Assembly: GCA_963978895.1 (NCBI GenBank)
Contig: OZ022243.1
Span: 5,373,761 to 5,437,760 of the forward strand
DNA length: 64,000 nucleotides
Reading direction: 5' to 3'
Origin: Erpobdella octoculata
Taxonomy: Eukaryota; Annelida; Clitellata; Hirudinida; Erpobdellidae
The position numbers and the translations under genes are program-made. The first letter of the stretch is position 1, and the number at the start of each line of letters is the position of its first letter. Shown piece after piece: positions 11,710 through 22,494 of this stretch. Below the pieces are notes generated by a model, which saw nothing but the letters and a program-made list of their open reading frames with translations, had not been told where the DNA came from and made no database searches.

Positions 11710-14050
11710 TCTGCATTTCATGGCTGGACATGTGTATCCAGTAGATTCAGTTGTTGTAGTTGGTGTTGTTGTCAATTCGTTAGTAGTAGATTCAGTTGTG
11801 GTAGTTGGTGTTGTATTACTTTCTGCTGTAGTAGATTCGGTTGTTGTAGTTTGTGTTGTTGTCAAACCGGTACTAGTAGATTCAGTTGTGGTAGTTGTTG
11901 TATTACTTTCTGCTGTAGTAGATTCCGTTGTTGTAGTTGGTGTTGTTGTCAATTCGTTAGTAGTAGATTCAGTTGTGGTAGTTGGTGTATTACTTTCTGC
12001 TGTAGTAGATTCGGTTGTTGTAGTTTGTGTTGTTGTCGAACCGGTACTAGTAGATTCAGTTGTGGTAGTTGTTGTATTACTTTCTGCTGTAGTAGATTCC
12101 GTTGTTATAGTTGGTGTTGTTGCCAATTTGGTAGTAGTAGATTCTGTTGTGGTAATTGGTGTTGTTGTCGATTCAACTTTTTGGTTCTGCATTTCATGGT
12201 TGGACATATGAATCCAGTAGATTCAGTTGTGGTAGTTGGTGTTGTATTACTTTCTGCTGTAGTAGATTCCGTTGTTGTAGTTGGTGTTGTTGTCGAATTC
12301 TGTACCAGTAGATTCAGTTGTGGGTGTTGGTGTTGTAGTACTTTCTATTCTAGTAGATTCCGTTGTTGTAGTTGGTGTTGTTGCCATTTCGGTAGTAGTA
12401 GATTCTGTTGTGGTAATTGGTGTTGTTGTCGATTCAACTTTTTGGTTCTGCATTTCATGGTTGGACATGTGTATCCAGTAGATTCAGTTGTTGTTGATTC
12501 AGTAATAGTAGATTCAGTTGTGGTAGTTGTTGTAGTACTTTCTATTCTATTAGATTCCATTGCTGTAGTTGGTGTTGTTGTCGATTCGGTAGTAGTAGAT
12601 TCTGTTGTGGTAATTGGTGTTGTTGTCGATTCAACTTTTTGGTTCTGCATTTCATGTTTGGACATGTGTATCCAGTAGATTCAGTTGTTGTTGATTCAGT
12701 AATAGTAGATTCAGTTGTGGTAGTTGTTGTATTACTTTCTGCTGTAGTAGATTCCGTTGTTGTAGCTAGTGCTGTTGCCGATTCGGTAGTAGTAGATTCT
12801 GTTGTGGTAATTGGTGTTGTTGTCGATTCAACTTTTTGCTTCTGCATTTCATGGTTGGACATGTGTATCCAGTAGATTCAGTTGTTGTTGATTCAGTAAT
12901 AGTAGATTCTGTTATGGGAGTTGGCGTTGTAGTACTTTCTATTCTAGTAGATTCCGTTGTTGTAGTTGGTGTTGTTGCCGATTCGGTAGTAGTAGATTCT
13001 GTTGTGGTAATTGGTGTTGTTGTCGATTCAACTTTTTGGTTCTGCATTTCATGTTTGGACATGTGTATCCAGTAGATTCAGTTGTTGTTGATTCAGTAAT
13101 AGTAGATTCAGTTGTGGTAGTTGTTGTATTACTTTCTGCTGTAGTAGATTCCGTTGTTGTAGCTAGTGCTGTTGCCGATTCGGTAGTAGTAGATTCTGTT
13201 GTGGTAATTGGTGTTGTTGTCGATTCAACTTTTTGCTTCTGCATTTCATGGTTGGACATGTGTATCCAGTAGATTCAGTTGTTGTTGATTCAGTAATAGT
13301 AGATTCTGTTATGGGAGTTGGCGTTGTAGTACTTTCTATTCTAGTAGATTCCGTTGTTGTAGTTGGTGTTGTTGCCGATTCGGTAGTAGTAGATTCTGTT
13401 GTGGTAATTGGTGTTGTTGTCGATTCAACTTTTTGCTTCTGCATTTCATGGTTGGACATGTGTATCCAGTAGATTCAGTTGTTGTTGATTCAGTAATAGT
13501 AGATTCAGTTGTGGGAGTTGGTGTTGTAGTACTTTATATTCTAGTAGATTCCGATGTTATAGTTGGTTTTGTTGTTGATTCCGTAGTAGTAGATTCTGTT
13601 GTGGTAGTTGGTGTTGTTGTCGATTCAACTTTTTGCTGCTTCATTTCATGGTTGGACATGTGTATCCAGTAGATTCAGTTGTTGTTGATTCAGTAATAGT
13701 AGATTCTGTTGTGGGAGTTGGTGTTGTAGTACTTTCTGCTGTAGTAGATTCCATTGTGGTAGTTGGTGTTGTGGTCGATTTAACTTTTTGCTTCTGTATT
13801 TCATGGTTGGACATGTGTATCCAGTAGATTCAGTTGTTGTAGTTGGTGTTGTTGTCGATTCGGTAGTAGTAGATTTTGTTGTGGTAGTTGGTGTTGTTGT
13901 CATTTCGGTACTAGTAGATTAAGTTGTGGGAGTTGGTGTTGTAGTACTTTCTGCTGTAGTAGATTAAGTTGTGGGAGTTGGTGTTGTAGTACTTTCTGTT
14001 GTAGTAGATTCAGTTGTGGGAGTTGGTGTTGTTGTCGATTCAATTTTTTG
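11710..14050 (-). repeat. Thr/Ser-rich mucin-like coding array with 197/200-bp units
   Basis: On the minus strand this 2.3 kb reads as ESTTTPTTTTEST-type repeats built on an 18-27-bp sub-unit (gtagtagattc...gttgttgtagttggtg). From about 12.45 kb a higher-order unit of 197 or 200 bp appears. Each ends in a conserved STGYTCPTMKCR phrase followed by a frame change into MQNQKVESTTTP. A 397-bp pair (197+200) is itself duplicated (12639-13036 and 13036-13433). The longest frame is 172 codons (11689-12207). Thr-rich stretches like this are typical of O-glycosylated mucin stalks, but the repeated frameshift argues against one continuous protein. The plus-strand Val-rich and Cys-rich frames are shadows. 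Confidence 0.7.
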
Positions 14051-14980
14051 CTTCCTCAGAGTTAGTTTCAGTATTGCTAACATTCAGTAAAGTCTGTTAC
14101 ATCTTTTATGTTGTAATTCGGTTCAATCCTTCTTGGTTGCTTTTTTGAAAGATGTTCACTCTTTGCCGTGAGTCCTTTTAAATGAATCTGTTTTATAAAT
14201 TGAGCAGTATTCTACAAACTTTTAAAAAGTTATAGCTTTCTGAGGACAGTGGAGATTTATTATTATCTTTATCTTTATTATCTTCTTCTTTTTTGATAGT
14301 TCATATTTGTATCGAAAACAACACCTCCTGTAAACAATTATTGCAGATATTTTAATATGATCTTAAAATATTCAAATAAAAGTATTTAATGATGATGATA
14401 TCGAGTTAAATTTAAGTGACGTAAAGTTCCAGTAAAACTTCGAGATCACTATCGACAAGAGGGGAAAAAATTTGTTAATAAAATATTTGCTTCTAATTGA
14501 AGTTGTTTTCTGGCTATCACACCCTACCTTAATGACAGCAACATAGAAAGAGTATAGAAGATGTCAACTGAACAGCAGATGGTTAAGCTATAGGGAGCAG
14601 ATGTTTGATGTCAGAGATAATCTTTATGATATCTTTTCTTGTATGTCCTTTATTATGCGATCCTTGAGGACTCTGACCATGTTCACTAGAGCATGCATTG
14701 GTTTGACTTTTTGAAAAGATCTAAAAGAATAATTATAATCAAAATAAATAGTTAAATAATTATAAACATAATACATCAATAAATAGATAAAATCAAAACA
14801 TCTGATTACAATTATAGCAACAAAGCCATAATTTGATTCTTAAAACAATGACCTAGAACAACTCAGTATTTTTACCCTGGATAAGGCTACAGGAATGAGT
14901 GGGCCAGCAATATTCTTATTTTTTATGCATAAAGTTAAACTAGTTTTTTTTACTAACTCATAGCAGTCTGACCAGATGTA
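14051..14980. other. No gene recognised
   Basis: AT-rich. The only notable point is weak similarity of 14500-14720 to 8380-8560. Several short acttacc-like donor complements occur but link no exon I can define. Confidence 0.35.
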
Positions 14981-15202
14981 CTAACACAACCAAGATGGAT
15001 ATAATAAAATAAAAACATTACCTAGATAAGTAAGAAAGAAGTACCTTATTATGATGCAATGTTTCTCTTGACATCTGCTCCTGGCTTGTCTGGCACCAAT
15101 AAGACAACAAAAACACTGGCAACAACTACATGTACAAATATGACATCTTGAAAACACAAATAATAACAATAACAACAACAACATCGTGTTAGCTGCCATC
15201 AT
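14981..15202 (-). pseudogene. Exon related to the TM exon at 8.6-8.9 kb
   Basis: The 73-codon frame starts MMAANTMLLLLLLLFVFSRC, which looks like a signal peptide followed by Cys-rich sequence. In another frame the same DNA gives FVHVVVASVFVVLLVPDKPG, clearly related to the hydrophobic segment at 8700-8800 and with the same accttattatga junction. The TM-frame copy ends in two stops. Which frame, if any, was ever translated is unclear. The signal-peptide look may be a by-product of reading the TM exon out of frame. Confidence 0.35.
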
Positions 15203-15275
15203 CCTTTAAAATGCTATAAAGCCTTTTGCGTTCAATTTACTACTTAGAAAACTTTCATTTCTTAAATGCTATCGA

Positions 15276-15391
15276 AGCATTAATTATTTTCCTTTCACTG
15301 AAATTTTATAAAGCAATTTCTTCATTCATTAATTCAAAGCATTAATTGTTTTCCTTTCACTGAAATTTTATAAAGCAATTTCTTCATTCAG
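15276..15391. repeat. 63-bp direct repeat, two copies
   Basis: The string gcattaatt(a/g)ttttcctttcactg and the following aaattttataaagcaatttc occur twice in tandem, 63 bp apart, almost identical. No coding signal. Confidence 0.85.
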
Positions 15392-15780
15392 CTGTTTTCA
15401 AGTTGCTATTTTTTATTTCCATCTAACACCGTTTTTATCGTAAAAGGCACAGTTCTTTCACTGAACAAGCTCCACTCTTTCCATCTTTTGCTCGTGTCAC
15501 TTGAGCATTGGGGCTCAAGAAACTAAAATTGTCTAAAAAGTTCTCTTCACAAATCTATCTTGCCATATGACACTTGATAGCAGGTCTACAATGTCATCTA
15601 GTCTCAAATGTAGACATTATCATGGGGTTTTCCTTATTATGCTATTATTGTATCTAAGTTAACCTTTTTTTATGTATTTATTCTACATCACTATCCAACT
15701 GAGACGGCTTTGATGACTATAGGTTAGTCAGATTTCATACATTTTTTCTTTTCTGAATTTTTAACCTCTAGCCAACAGTG
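15392..15780. other. No feature recognised
   Basis: Unique-looking AT-rich DNA before the 45-bp repeat array. No frame, RNA gene or repeat was seen. Confidence 0.4.
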
Positions 15781-16348
15781 GTCTTGAAGTTCCACTGAAC
15801 GATCACCATTTAAATCCTTGTCACAATCATTATTATTATTACTACAATCATCATTTAAATCATTGTCACAATCATTATTATTACTACTACAATCACCATT
15901 TAAACATTTATCACAATCATTATTATTACTACTACAATCACCATTTAAACATTTGTCACAATCATTATTATTACTACTACAATCACCATTTAAATCAGTC
16001 ACAATCATTATTATTACTACTACAATTACCATTTAAATCAGTCACAATCATTATTATTACTACTACAATCACCATTTAAACATTTGTCACAATCATTATT
16101 ATTACTACTACAATCACCATTTAAACATTTGTCACAATCATTATTATTACTACTACAATTACCATTTAAATCAGTCACAATCATTATTATTACTACTACA
16201 ATCATCATTTAAATCATTGTCACAATCATTATTATTACTACTACAATCACCATTTAAATCATTGACACAATCATTATTACTACCACACTCACCATTTAAA
16301 TCATTGTCACAATTACTACTAAAACAATCATTTGAATCATTGTCACAA
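15730..16348 (-). repeat. 45-bp repeat encoding a Cys/Asn/Asp-rich 15-residue unit
   Basis: About a dozen units of roughly 45 bp (aatcattattattactactac...accatttaaa...). On the minus strand each reads NGDCSSNNNDCDKCL or NDLNDDCSSNNNDCD, so the period is 15 residues and mostly in frame. Two frames cover it (15724-16032 and 16171-16362), separated by shorter units that shift the frame. The left end continues into non-repetitive codons (ELQDHCWLEVKNSEKKKCMKSD). Acidic Cys/Asn repeats could bind metal or form disulphides, but no known domain is recognised. A transposon splits its upstream edge. Confidence 0.5.
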
Positions 16349-17397
16349 CTAGAGTACTGCACGAAAATTTTAGGCCCGCTCGTCTAATTCTAGGCAGGCC
16401 CAACCTGTCTAATTTTGGGCCCGGCCCGACCCATCTAATTTTGGGCCTGGCCCGGTCCGGCAAGTCTAACTTTGGGCCTGGCTTGGCACGTCTAATTTTG
16501 GACCTGGTCCGGCAAGTCTAATTTTGGGCCTGGCCTGGCCCGGCCCGTTTCATTTTGGACCTGGTCTGGTCCATCAAATTTTAGCCAGGCCCGTCTATTT
16601 TAGGGCCTGACCCGGCCCGTCTAATTTTGGACCTGGCCCGGCCCGTTTCATTTTGGACCTGGTCCGGTCCGTCAAACTTTAGCCAGGCCCTTCTATTTTA
16701 GGGCCTGACCCGGCCAGTCTAATTTGGGCCTGGCCCGGCCCGTTTCATTTTGGACCTGGTCTGGTCCGTCAAATTTTAGCCAGGCCCGTCTATTTTAGGG
16801 CCTGACCCGCCCGTCTAATTTTGGACCTGGCCCGGCCCGTTTCATTTTGGACCTGGTCCGGTCCGTCAAACTTTAGCCAGGCCCGTCTATTTAGGACCTG
16901 ACCCGACCAGTCTAATTTTGGACCTGGTAAGGTCCGTCAAATTTTAGCCAGGCCCGTCAAATTTTGGACCTGGCCTGTCTCGTTTTAGGCCTTGCCTGTC
17001 TCGTTTAGGTCTGGCCCATGTCGTCTTGTTTTGGGCCTGGCCCATGCCGTCTCGTTTTGGGCCTGGCCCGTCTACTTTTGGCCGGCCCGTCTAATATTGG
17101 GCCTGGCCTGTCTAAAATGAGCCCAGTCAGCCCATCTCACTATTGCCTAGCCCGGCAAGGCACATCAAATTTGGGCCTGGATGGCCCGTCTAACTTTGGG
17201 CCCAGTCCATCTAACTTTGGACCTGGCCCGGTCTGTCTAATGTTGGGCCTGGCCTGTCTAATTTTGGGCCTGGCCTAGTCCGTCTAATTTAGAGCCTGGC
17301 CCGGTCCGTCTAATTTTGGGCCCGACCCATCTAATTCTGGACCTGGCTCAGTCCGCCTAATTTAAAAAATCAGGGCCTGGCCCGTGCAGTACTCTAG
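16349..17397. mobile_element. 1049-bp TIR element filled with GGCCTGGCCCG repeats
   Basis: The ends are perfect 15-bp inverted repeats: ctagagtactgcacg (16349-16363) and cgtgcagtactctag (17383-17397). The flanking tcacaa (16343-16348 and 17398-17403) is a direct repeat, consistent with a 6-bp target duplication. The interior is an irregular GC-rich array of gggcctggcccg, gtctaattttg and ttcattttggacctgg words with no open frame. It is a non-autonomous DNA element with internal satellite expansion. The superfamily is not identified. Confidence 0.75.
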
Positions 17398-17465
17398 TCA
17401 CAATGATTATTATTATTACTACAATCTTCCCCATCATTACAACCTTTATTCATCCCAGGCTGAAA
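17398..17465 (-). pseudogene. Severed start of the Cys/Asn-rich exon
   Basis: After a possible splice acceptor (cag near 17456-17458) the minus strand reads PGMNKGCNDGEDCSNNNNHCD up to the element boundary, where the terminal repeat supplies TAG. The same Asn/Asp/Cys style resumes on the other side of the element at 16348. The element therefore appears to have landed inside this exon. Confidence 0.45.
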
Positions 17466-17885
17466 TTGATGGAGATATAATGAGAAAGAGTGGTAAATCC
17501 ATGAAACAAACTGAGTCATGAGACGTGTCTCCATGGAGTCACTCGAAAGTCTCAAGATAAGGCATGGATTGAAAACAGGATTTTGTGGTGGTTTTTACAA
17601 GAACTTAGAATTCTCCGAACCACCTATAATTATTAATAAAAAAAATTTCAAGTTAGTGGCTTGGAATGCATACAATGATTTAAGGTCTTGTGAGTTGACC
17701 ACTGCAAGTAACAAATTTGTGGAAACAAAATACTTCAGTTGGTGGTTTTGATGGAATATAAGTCAAAAGAAAAAAGTTTTGAATTATTTGTAGTGGATAA
17801 ATATGAGTGGGAAGCAAAAAAAGGCAACAAGCCTTTAGGCATTGGTGAAAAGAGATATTCTATCATCTCAGTCCACAGAGCATTC
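17466..17885. other. Unassigned; one 77-codon frame
   Basis: A plus-strand frame at 17518-17751 (MRRVSMESLESLKIRHGLK...) has no recognised domain, no repeat character and no visible splice context. It may be part of an unrecognised mobile element. Nothing else was seen. Confidence 0.2.
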
Positions 17886-17889
17886 TTCA

Positions 17890-18180
17890 TCTTGGCTCAT
17901 TGATAGGTTCCCACCCGGAAGATTCACCTCGGACTAGATGATTTGCTTTATGAACAATTTGCACCATAACAATCTCCCCACCCCCCACCTGGATGATTCG
18001 CACTCTGGACAGTTTGTTCCTTGGACGATCCGCGCCCCGAACGTTTCATCCCCCGAACAATTCGCACTCCGGACAGTTTGCCCTCCAGACGGTCGGTTCC
18101 CTGAATAATTCACTCCGTGAACGGTCCACACCTTAGACGATTCGCTCCCTGGTCAGTTTTCCACCATCATGATTTGCCCC
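17890..18180 (-). repeat. Roughly 20-bp minisatellite, CCxGGACxxTTCGC type
   Basis: Units of about 19-21 bp vary around cggacagtttgcnccctgga and ccggacgattcgcaccctgg. The reverse complement of this unit (gcgaatcgtccaggg) forms the array at 20320-20570, so the two arrays are in opposite orientation. Confidence 0.65.
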
Positions 18181-18254
18181 CTGGTCGAATATTTGTTTGT
18201 TTCAGTTTTGTGCTTATTTTTTAATTTATAAATGGAGCTGAATATTAATAAGAG

Positions 18255-18775
18255 CAATTATGTGAGTAGAGAGTGACCGAAACTGTATTTTCTAGTTTTG
18301 GCGGAAAACAAAACTGCTTCTGAAACTGACTTTTTGAATCAGCCGAAAACGAAAATGTAACCGCACTGTCAGTTTCATCTGAAAAATGCAAGCAAAACTT
18401 AAAATTCGGTTTATAGCTATAATAACCTAACAGCCAAAACATTATTGGGTCAGGGAAAAAAGAAAGAGAGAAAGAGAGAGAAAGAGAAAAAAGAGAGAAA
18501 AAAGAAATAAAGAAAAAAAGAAAGAAAAAAAAGAGAGAAAGGGAATGAGGGAGAAGAAAGAGTAAAGGGGTTTGAAAGTAAAATTTTTTAAAATGGGGTC
18601 CAGTAACTTTATTGATTTTGGAAAGGGTCGAAACTGCTCGTGGTCAAAAAAAATCTGGACTGAAAGCGAAACGGTACTGAATTTAAAAATACAGAAAACG
18701 AAAGTGGGACGAAACTTAAAAAATATGCAGTTTTGACGACGAAAACGAAAATTAAATTCAGTTGATCTCTATATG
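18255..18775. mobile_element. Candidate small element with CGAAA-rich ends and GA tract
   Basis: Both sides (18265-18400 and 18620-18760) are rich in cgaaactg, cgaaaacgaaa and gttttggcgg words, and the outermost parts (tagagagtgaccgaaactg and the complement of cagttgatctcta) resemble each other in inverted orientation. The centre is an (agaaa)n/(ga)n tract at about 18455-18560. No exact ends or target duplication could be fixed. Confidence 0.3.
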
Positions 18776-18879
18776 TGAGCCATAGAAAATTACTTCTGGG
18801 GCCTTATACAGACAGTATGAGATCTTTAAGATTGATCTTTTTATGTTGTTCTTAATACTTCTAAAGCTATGATTATCAT

Positions 18880-19445
18880 GTAACTTTTGACTAAGTTTTT
18901 CCTCAAGGTTCTATTCTTGGTCATTTTCTTTTCATTTTCTACATTTCTGAACTGTCTCAAATTGTATCATCTTTTTTTTAACATTCAACTAAATTCTGAT
19001 GAACCATACATTTATTCTAATTCCCCAAAGTTGTCTCTATTTTTTTTAGCACTATCTCATCTTGTGTCTCATACTTCAGTATTTTCTAGAACTTCTTCTT
19101 CGGTCAAATTACACTGGCTTTTTAAAATAACTTTAAAAATACCCTAAATGATGTTTAAGACTATTAATTCTACTTCACCATCTCTACACAGAAGTTATCT
19201 AACTTGACATCTTCCTCCCCAATAACAAACTATCTTAATCCTATTCAACACTCTTTTCTCTAAGCACTAATTTCCTTTCTCTGGTCCACATTTATGGAGA
19301 CGTCTTCATGGCTTTTTGACAACTTCGGTGTCACTAACTGCTTTCAAGCAAGACCTAAAGACACATTTGTGTCGTTGCTTTGTGGCAGATTGAGTTTAAA
19401 AGTAAAAAGGAGTATAGAAATTTGAATAATTGATTGAACTCTTAA
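18880..19445 (+). mobile_element. Decayed, internally deleted LINE
   Basis: The plus strand starts with a worn fingers/palm segment (KVLFLVIFFSFSTFLNCLKL resembles PQGSILGPxLFSxYISxLS). After a gap it has KLHWLFKITLKI, matching the LHWLP phrase of LINE ORF2, then INSTSPSLHRSYLT. It ends with a GPHLWRRLHGFLTTSVSLTAFKQ-like stretch and an attgattga tail. Frames are broken throughout. Confidence 0.6.
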
Positions 19446-20225
19446 GAACTTGTCTGACAAAATGTACGATGTAACTCGGATATGAGCATAGGGAGCTAAT
19501 ACATAACACTCCAATTGGGATATTTTTGAACTTGAGATTAGAATAAATTTAGGTTGCCAAGTTTAGGGGTTTACTATAGTAAAAAAAAACAATCGATATA
19601 ATTGCAGTATTTTGCTGTTTGAAAAATAAACACAGAGCTAAAATTGTTTTATAATTAACATTGCTGATTATCATAAATTTTGTTACTTTGAATACTGTCT
19701 TAGCACTCCTATAGTGTATTAATAATGCTAATTGTGATACTTGGTCATCGTGTCTCTATTCTATTTGCGTTAAAAGTTTAGTTTTACTAATTTTAATAAA
19801 TTGGTTAGATTTAAAACAACTGTTTTGTTTCAATGGTTCAAATATGTTGTGATTTCTATGGATCTATATCACAATCAGTATCTTCAAAAAATTAGGTTAC
19901 ATCCACTGAGCACCAACATTTTTGATCATATAAATTGAAAATTTTTTTGCTTATTATAATATTATGCCAACAGGTTGGAAGTTTATTTAAAAAAAAATTC
20001 TATAAACATGTTACAATAATATGCACGGGTAGGTTTTGTAACACAACCATTATTCCAGATTTATCTTATTTAACTTTAACTATATCAATTTTTCATCTAG
20101 ATTACATAATGTAAGGGTGTAAGCAAGCATGTAACATTCATTCTTAGATACGTTTGGACTTATCCGAATACACCGTACTAAATGTTGGACAAGATTTTTA
20201 AGTGCTCACGCAGAAGTGATTTGCG
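19446..20225. other. No gene recognised
   Basis: AT-rich DNA with homopolymer runs. No coding, RNA or repeat structure stood out on either strand. Confidence 0.45.
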
Positions 20226-20319
20226 ATGGCTTACATAATTGCTATTATAACACAACCCAGAGGCGCCACTTATAAATTAAAAAATAAGCAAAGAAAAACT
20301 GAAACTAGCAAACATATGG

Positions 20320-20570
20320 CCAGGGGAAAAATCGTTCTGGTAGAAAACAAACCAGGGGCAAATTGTCCAAGGTGGGAACCATTCAAGGAGAGAATCATCC
20401 AGGAAATAAACCGTCTGAAGGATAAACCGTCTAGAGTTTGAATCGTCCAGTGGTGAAACATCCCGGTCGCTAACCATCCAAGGAACAAACCGTACAGGGT
20501 GGGAGTCATCCAGGTGGAAAAACGTCTATGGTGCAAACCATTCTAGAAGCAAATCATCTAGACTAATGGG
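20320..20570 (+). repeat. Roughly 20-bp minisatellite, AACCRTCCAGGG type
   Basis: About 12 units vary around aaaccgtccagggtgggaat and aaatcgtccaggnggaaac. It is the inverted counterpart of the array at 17890-18180. The frames over it (20226-20441 and reverse) follow the repeat and are not taken as genes. Confidence 0.65.
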
Positions 20571-20609
20571 TGGGCTTCCTGTTACCTATCCTTCACCCCT
20601 CTGAAGAGC

Positions 20610-21250
20610 TCCACTCATTCATTCACTCACTCACTCACTCACTCACTCACTCACTCACTCACTCACTCACTCACTCACTCACTCACTCACTCACTCACTC
20701 ACTCACTCACTCACTCACTCACTCACTCACTCACTCACTCACTCACTCACTCACTCACCACATTCACTTACATCATCATTATCTTCATTCCTCCATCCAT
20801 CCATCCATCCTCACTCACTCATTCACTCAATAACTCACTCACACACACAAACTCACTCAACCCATTCACTCACACATTATCTCACATCATCATCATTCAT
20901 CCATCTATTCATCCTCTCTCTCACTCATTCACCACATTCACTCACACATTATCTCACATCATCATTATCATCAATCATCCATCCATCCATCCATCCATCC
21001 ATCCATCCATCCATCCATCCATCCATCCATCCATCCATCCATCCATCCATCCATCCATCCATCCATCCATCCATCCATCCATCCATCCATCCATCCATCC
21101 ATCCATCCATCCATCCATCCATCCATCCATCCATCACTCTCTCACTTACTCACTCGCTCACCACATTCACTCACATCATCATTATCATCATCCATCCATC
21201 CTATCGCTCTCCTCTCTGTCTCTCTCTCTCCCTCTCTCTCTCTCTCTCCG
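20610..21250. repeat. Compound microsatellite: (TCAC)n, (ATCC)n, (CT)n
   Basis: (ACTC)n runs at about 20624-20757 (about 33 units) and (ATCC)n at 20975-21134 (40 units), with a (CT)n tract at about 21205-21248. Between them a cattcactcacacattatctc phrase and a following catcatcattatc recur several times. The THSLTHSL and WMDGWMDG frames are artefacts of these tracts. Confidence 0.95.
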
Positions 21251-21585
21251 TGCTAACAGCAGCCAACAACTATGACAAAAAACACATATACAAACAAAAA
21301 CACATACAACACTTATAAAAAAAAACACACATACAACACTTTAACAACCAAAAAACACTCGGCAAGCCATCTCAACTTTCAATGAAAGTTACTCAACCTG
21401 GAAAAAAATTACATAATGGTCAAATTTGTGTATTTATTTCTGAAGTTGAGACATTTATATATATAAGAAATAGTTCGAAGACTCCTTTTTATGTTTCCTT
21501 TAATTAGCCATGTTGGTACGAATGTTATATGGAAACCTCATGTCATTTTGAAATGAATGTTAATAATAAGTTTATTTACCACATT
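21251..21585. other. No gene recognised
   Basis: A-rich, with acacat words near 21280-21350, then unique DNA leading to the first dynein fragment. Confidence 0.4.
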
Positions 21586-21689
21586 TCTTGATTCCAGCAG
21601 TACTGGAAGATGGTCCCGAGCCAGCTTCATTTTCTTCAATAAATTCAGAAGGCGAAATTCCTTCTACTTCTTTCCACAACAGAATCTAT

Positions 21690-22396
21690 TGGATCTCCTG
21701 TCTCTTGTTCTGTGCAAGATTGAGCAAGCAAGAGCACAGTATTGTTCAACCAGTCAAATATTTTTATTCAATCTTTAATCATTCGCCCTTCAATTATATG
21801 CAAATTATATTAAATTAAAAATTATATTAAATTAAAAATTATATTAAATTAAAAAACTAACTGTAGGATCTTTAGTTGAAAGGAAGATGGTGAATGAAGG
21901 AGATCAAAGTCTTGATCTTCGAGCATGATCAGAACACGACCACCTCTTCTCCTTAGTTCTCTGTTCAATACAGGATTCAAAACAGGATCGTAACTTTCAA
22001 CATCCTGCACCAACAATGGGTTTCCAAAATCAAGTGCATTCTCCAAGTTCTTGCGGAAAGCATCGTCCGAGAAACTGGAAATAAAAAACTACTGCTTATA
22101 AAAACATTTTCATAAAAGATTAATTTCATCTTCCCTTAAAATAAAAAAAAAATAAAAAAGTTGTTTTATTGAGATGCTGAATCAAATAAATGTTAAGAAC
22201 ATTGAAAGATATAAAAGAAACAAATAAAATAAATAAAAAACTTTACCTGGTCTTTGTGAATTTCTTTTCTTTGTAATAATTGAGAATGAACTCAATTGCC
22301 TGTTGAACCTGTTAAGCATGATTGCATACAAATGTACGCAGGTCATCAGAAGGCAGACTGCATGCTTGCCATTTCAGCCTGTCATCGGCATTGGAA
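21690..22396 (-). pseudogene. DYNC1H1: Dynein heavy chain fragments: AAA5 and the helix after it
   Basis: An exon at about 21845-22076 encodes [37 protein letters not shown] and [18 protein letters not shown], the conserved AAA5 core of cytoplasmic dynein 1. A small indel near 21890 then shifts the frame; the neighbouring frame continues [14 protein letters not shown]. An exon at 22250-22396 encodes NADDRLKWQACSLPSDDL, then a deletion and frameshift before AIEFILNYYKEKKFTKT. At 21690-21750 a piece resembles the SQQY helix after AAA5. This is the leftmost, most C-terminal dynein sequence in the window; nothing from AAA6 onward follows. Confidence 0.85.
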
Positions 22397-22494
22397 GGAC
22401 ACTGTGAAATATAATTAATTTAATTAATTACTTATTAATAGATGATTTCGGATGAACAGAATATTTTCATATGAAAATAACAAATTTTGCACAC

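Noticed and set aside
11851..12678. 275-codon plus-strand Cys-rich frame and nearby Val-rich frames
   Set aside because: They arise from reading the Thr-rich repeat on the other strand and in other frames; the composition follows the repeat.
18887..19147. Multi-pass membrane protein
   Set aside because: Hydrophobic runs come from a worn LINE reverse transcriptase segment that matches family motifs further along.
20570..21137. THSLTHSL and WMDGWMDG frames
   Set aside because: Pure translation of tetranucleotide microsatellites.
20600..21140. CRISPR-like or centromeric array
   Set aside because: No spacers, the unit is 4 bp, and the window is eukaryotic; ordinary microsatellites suffice.
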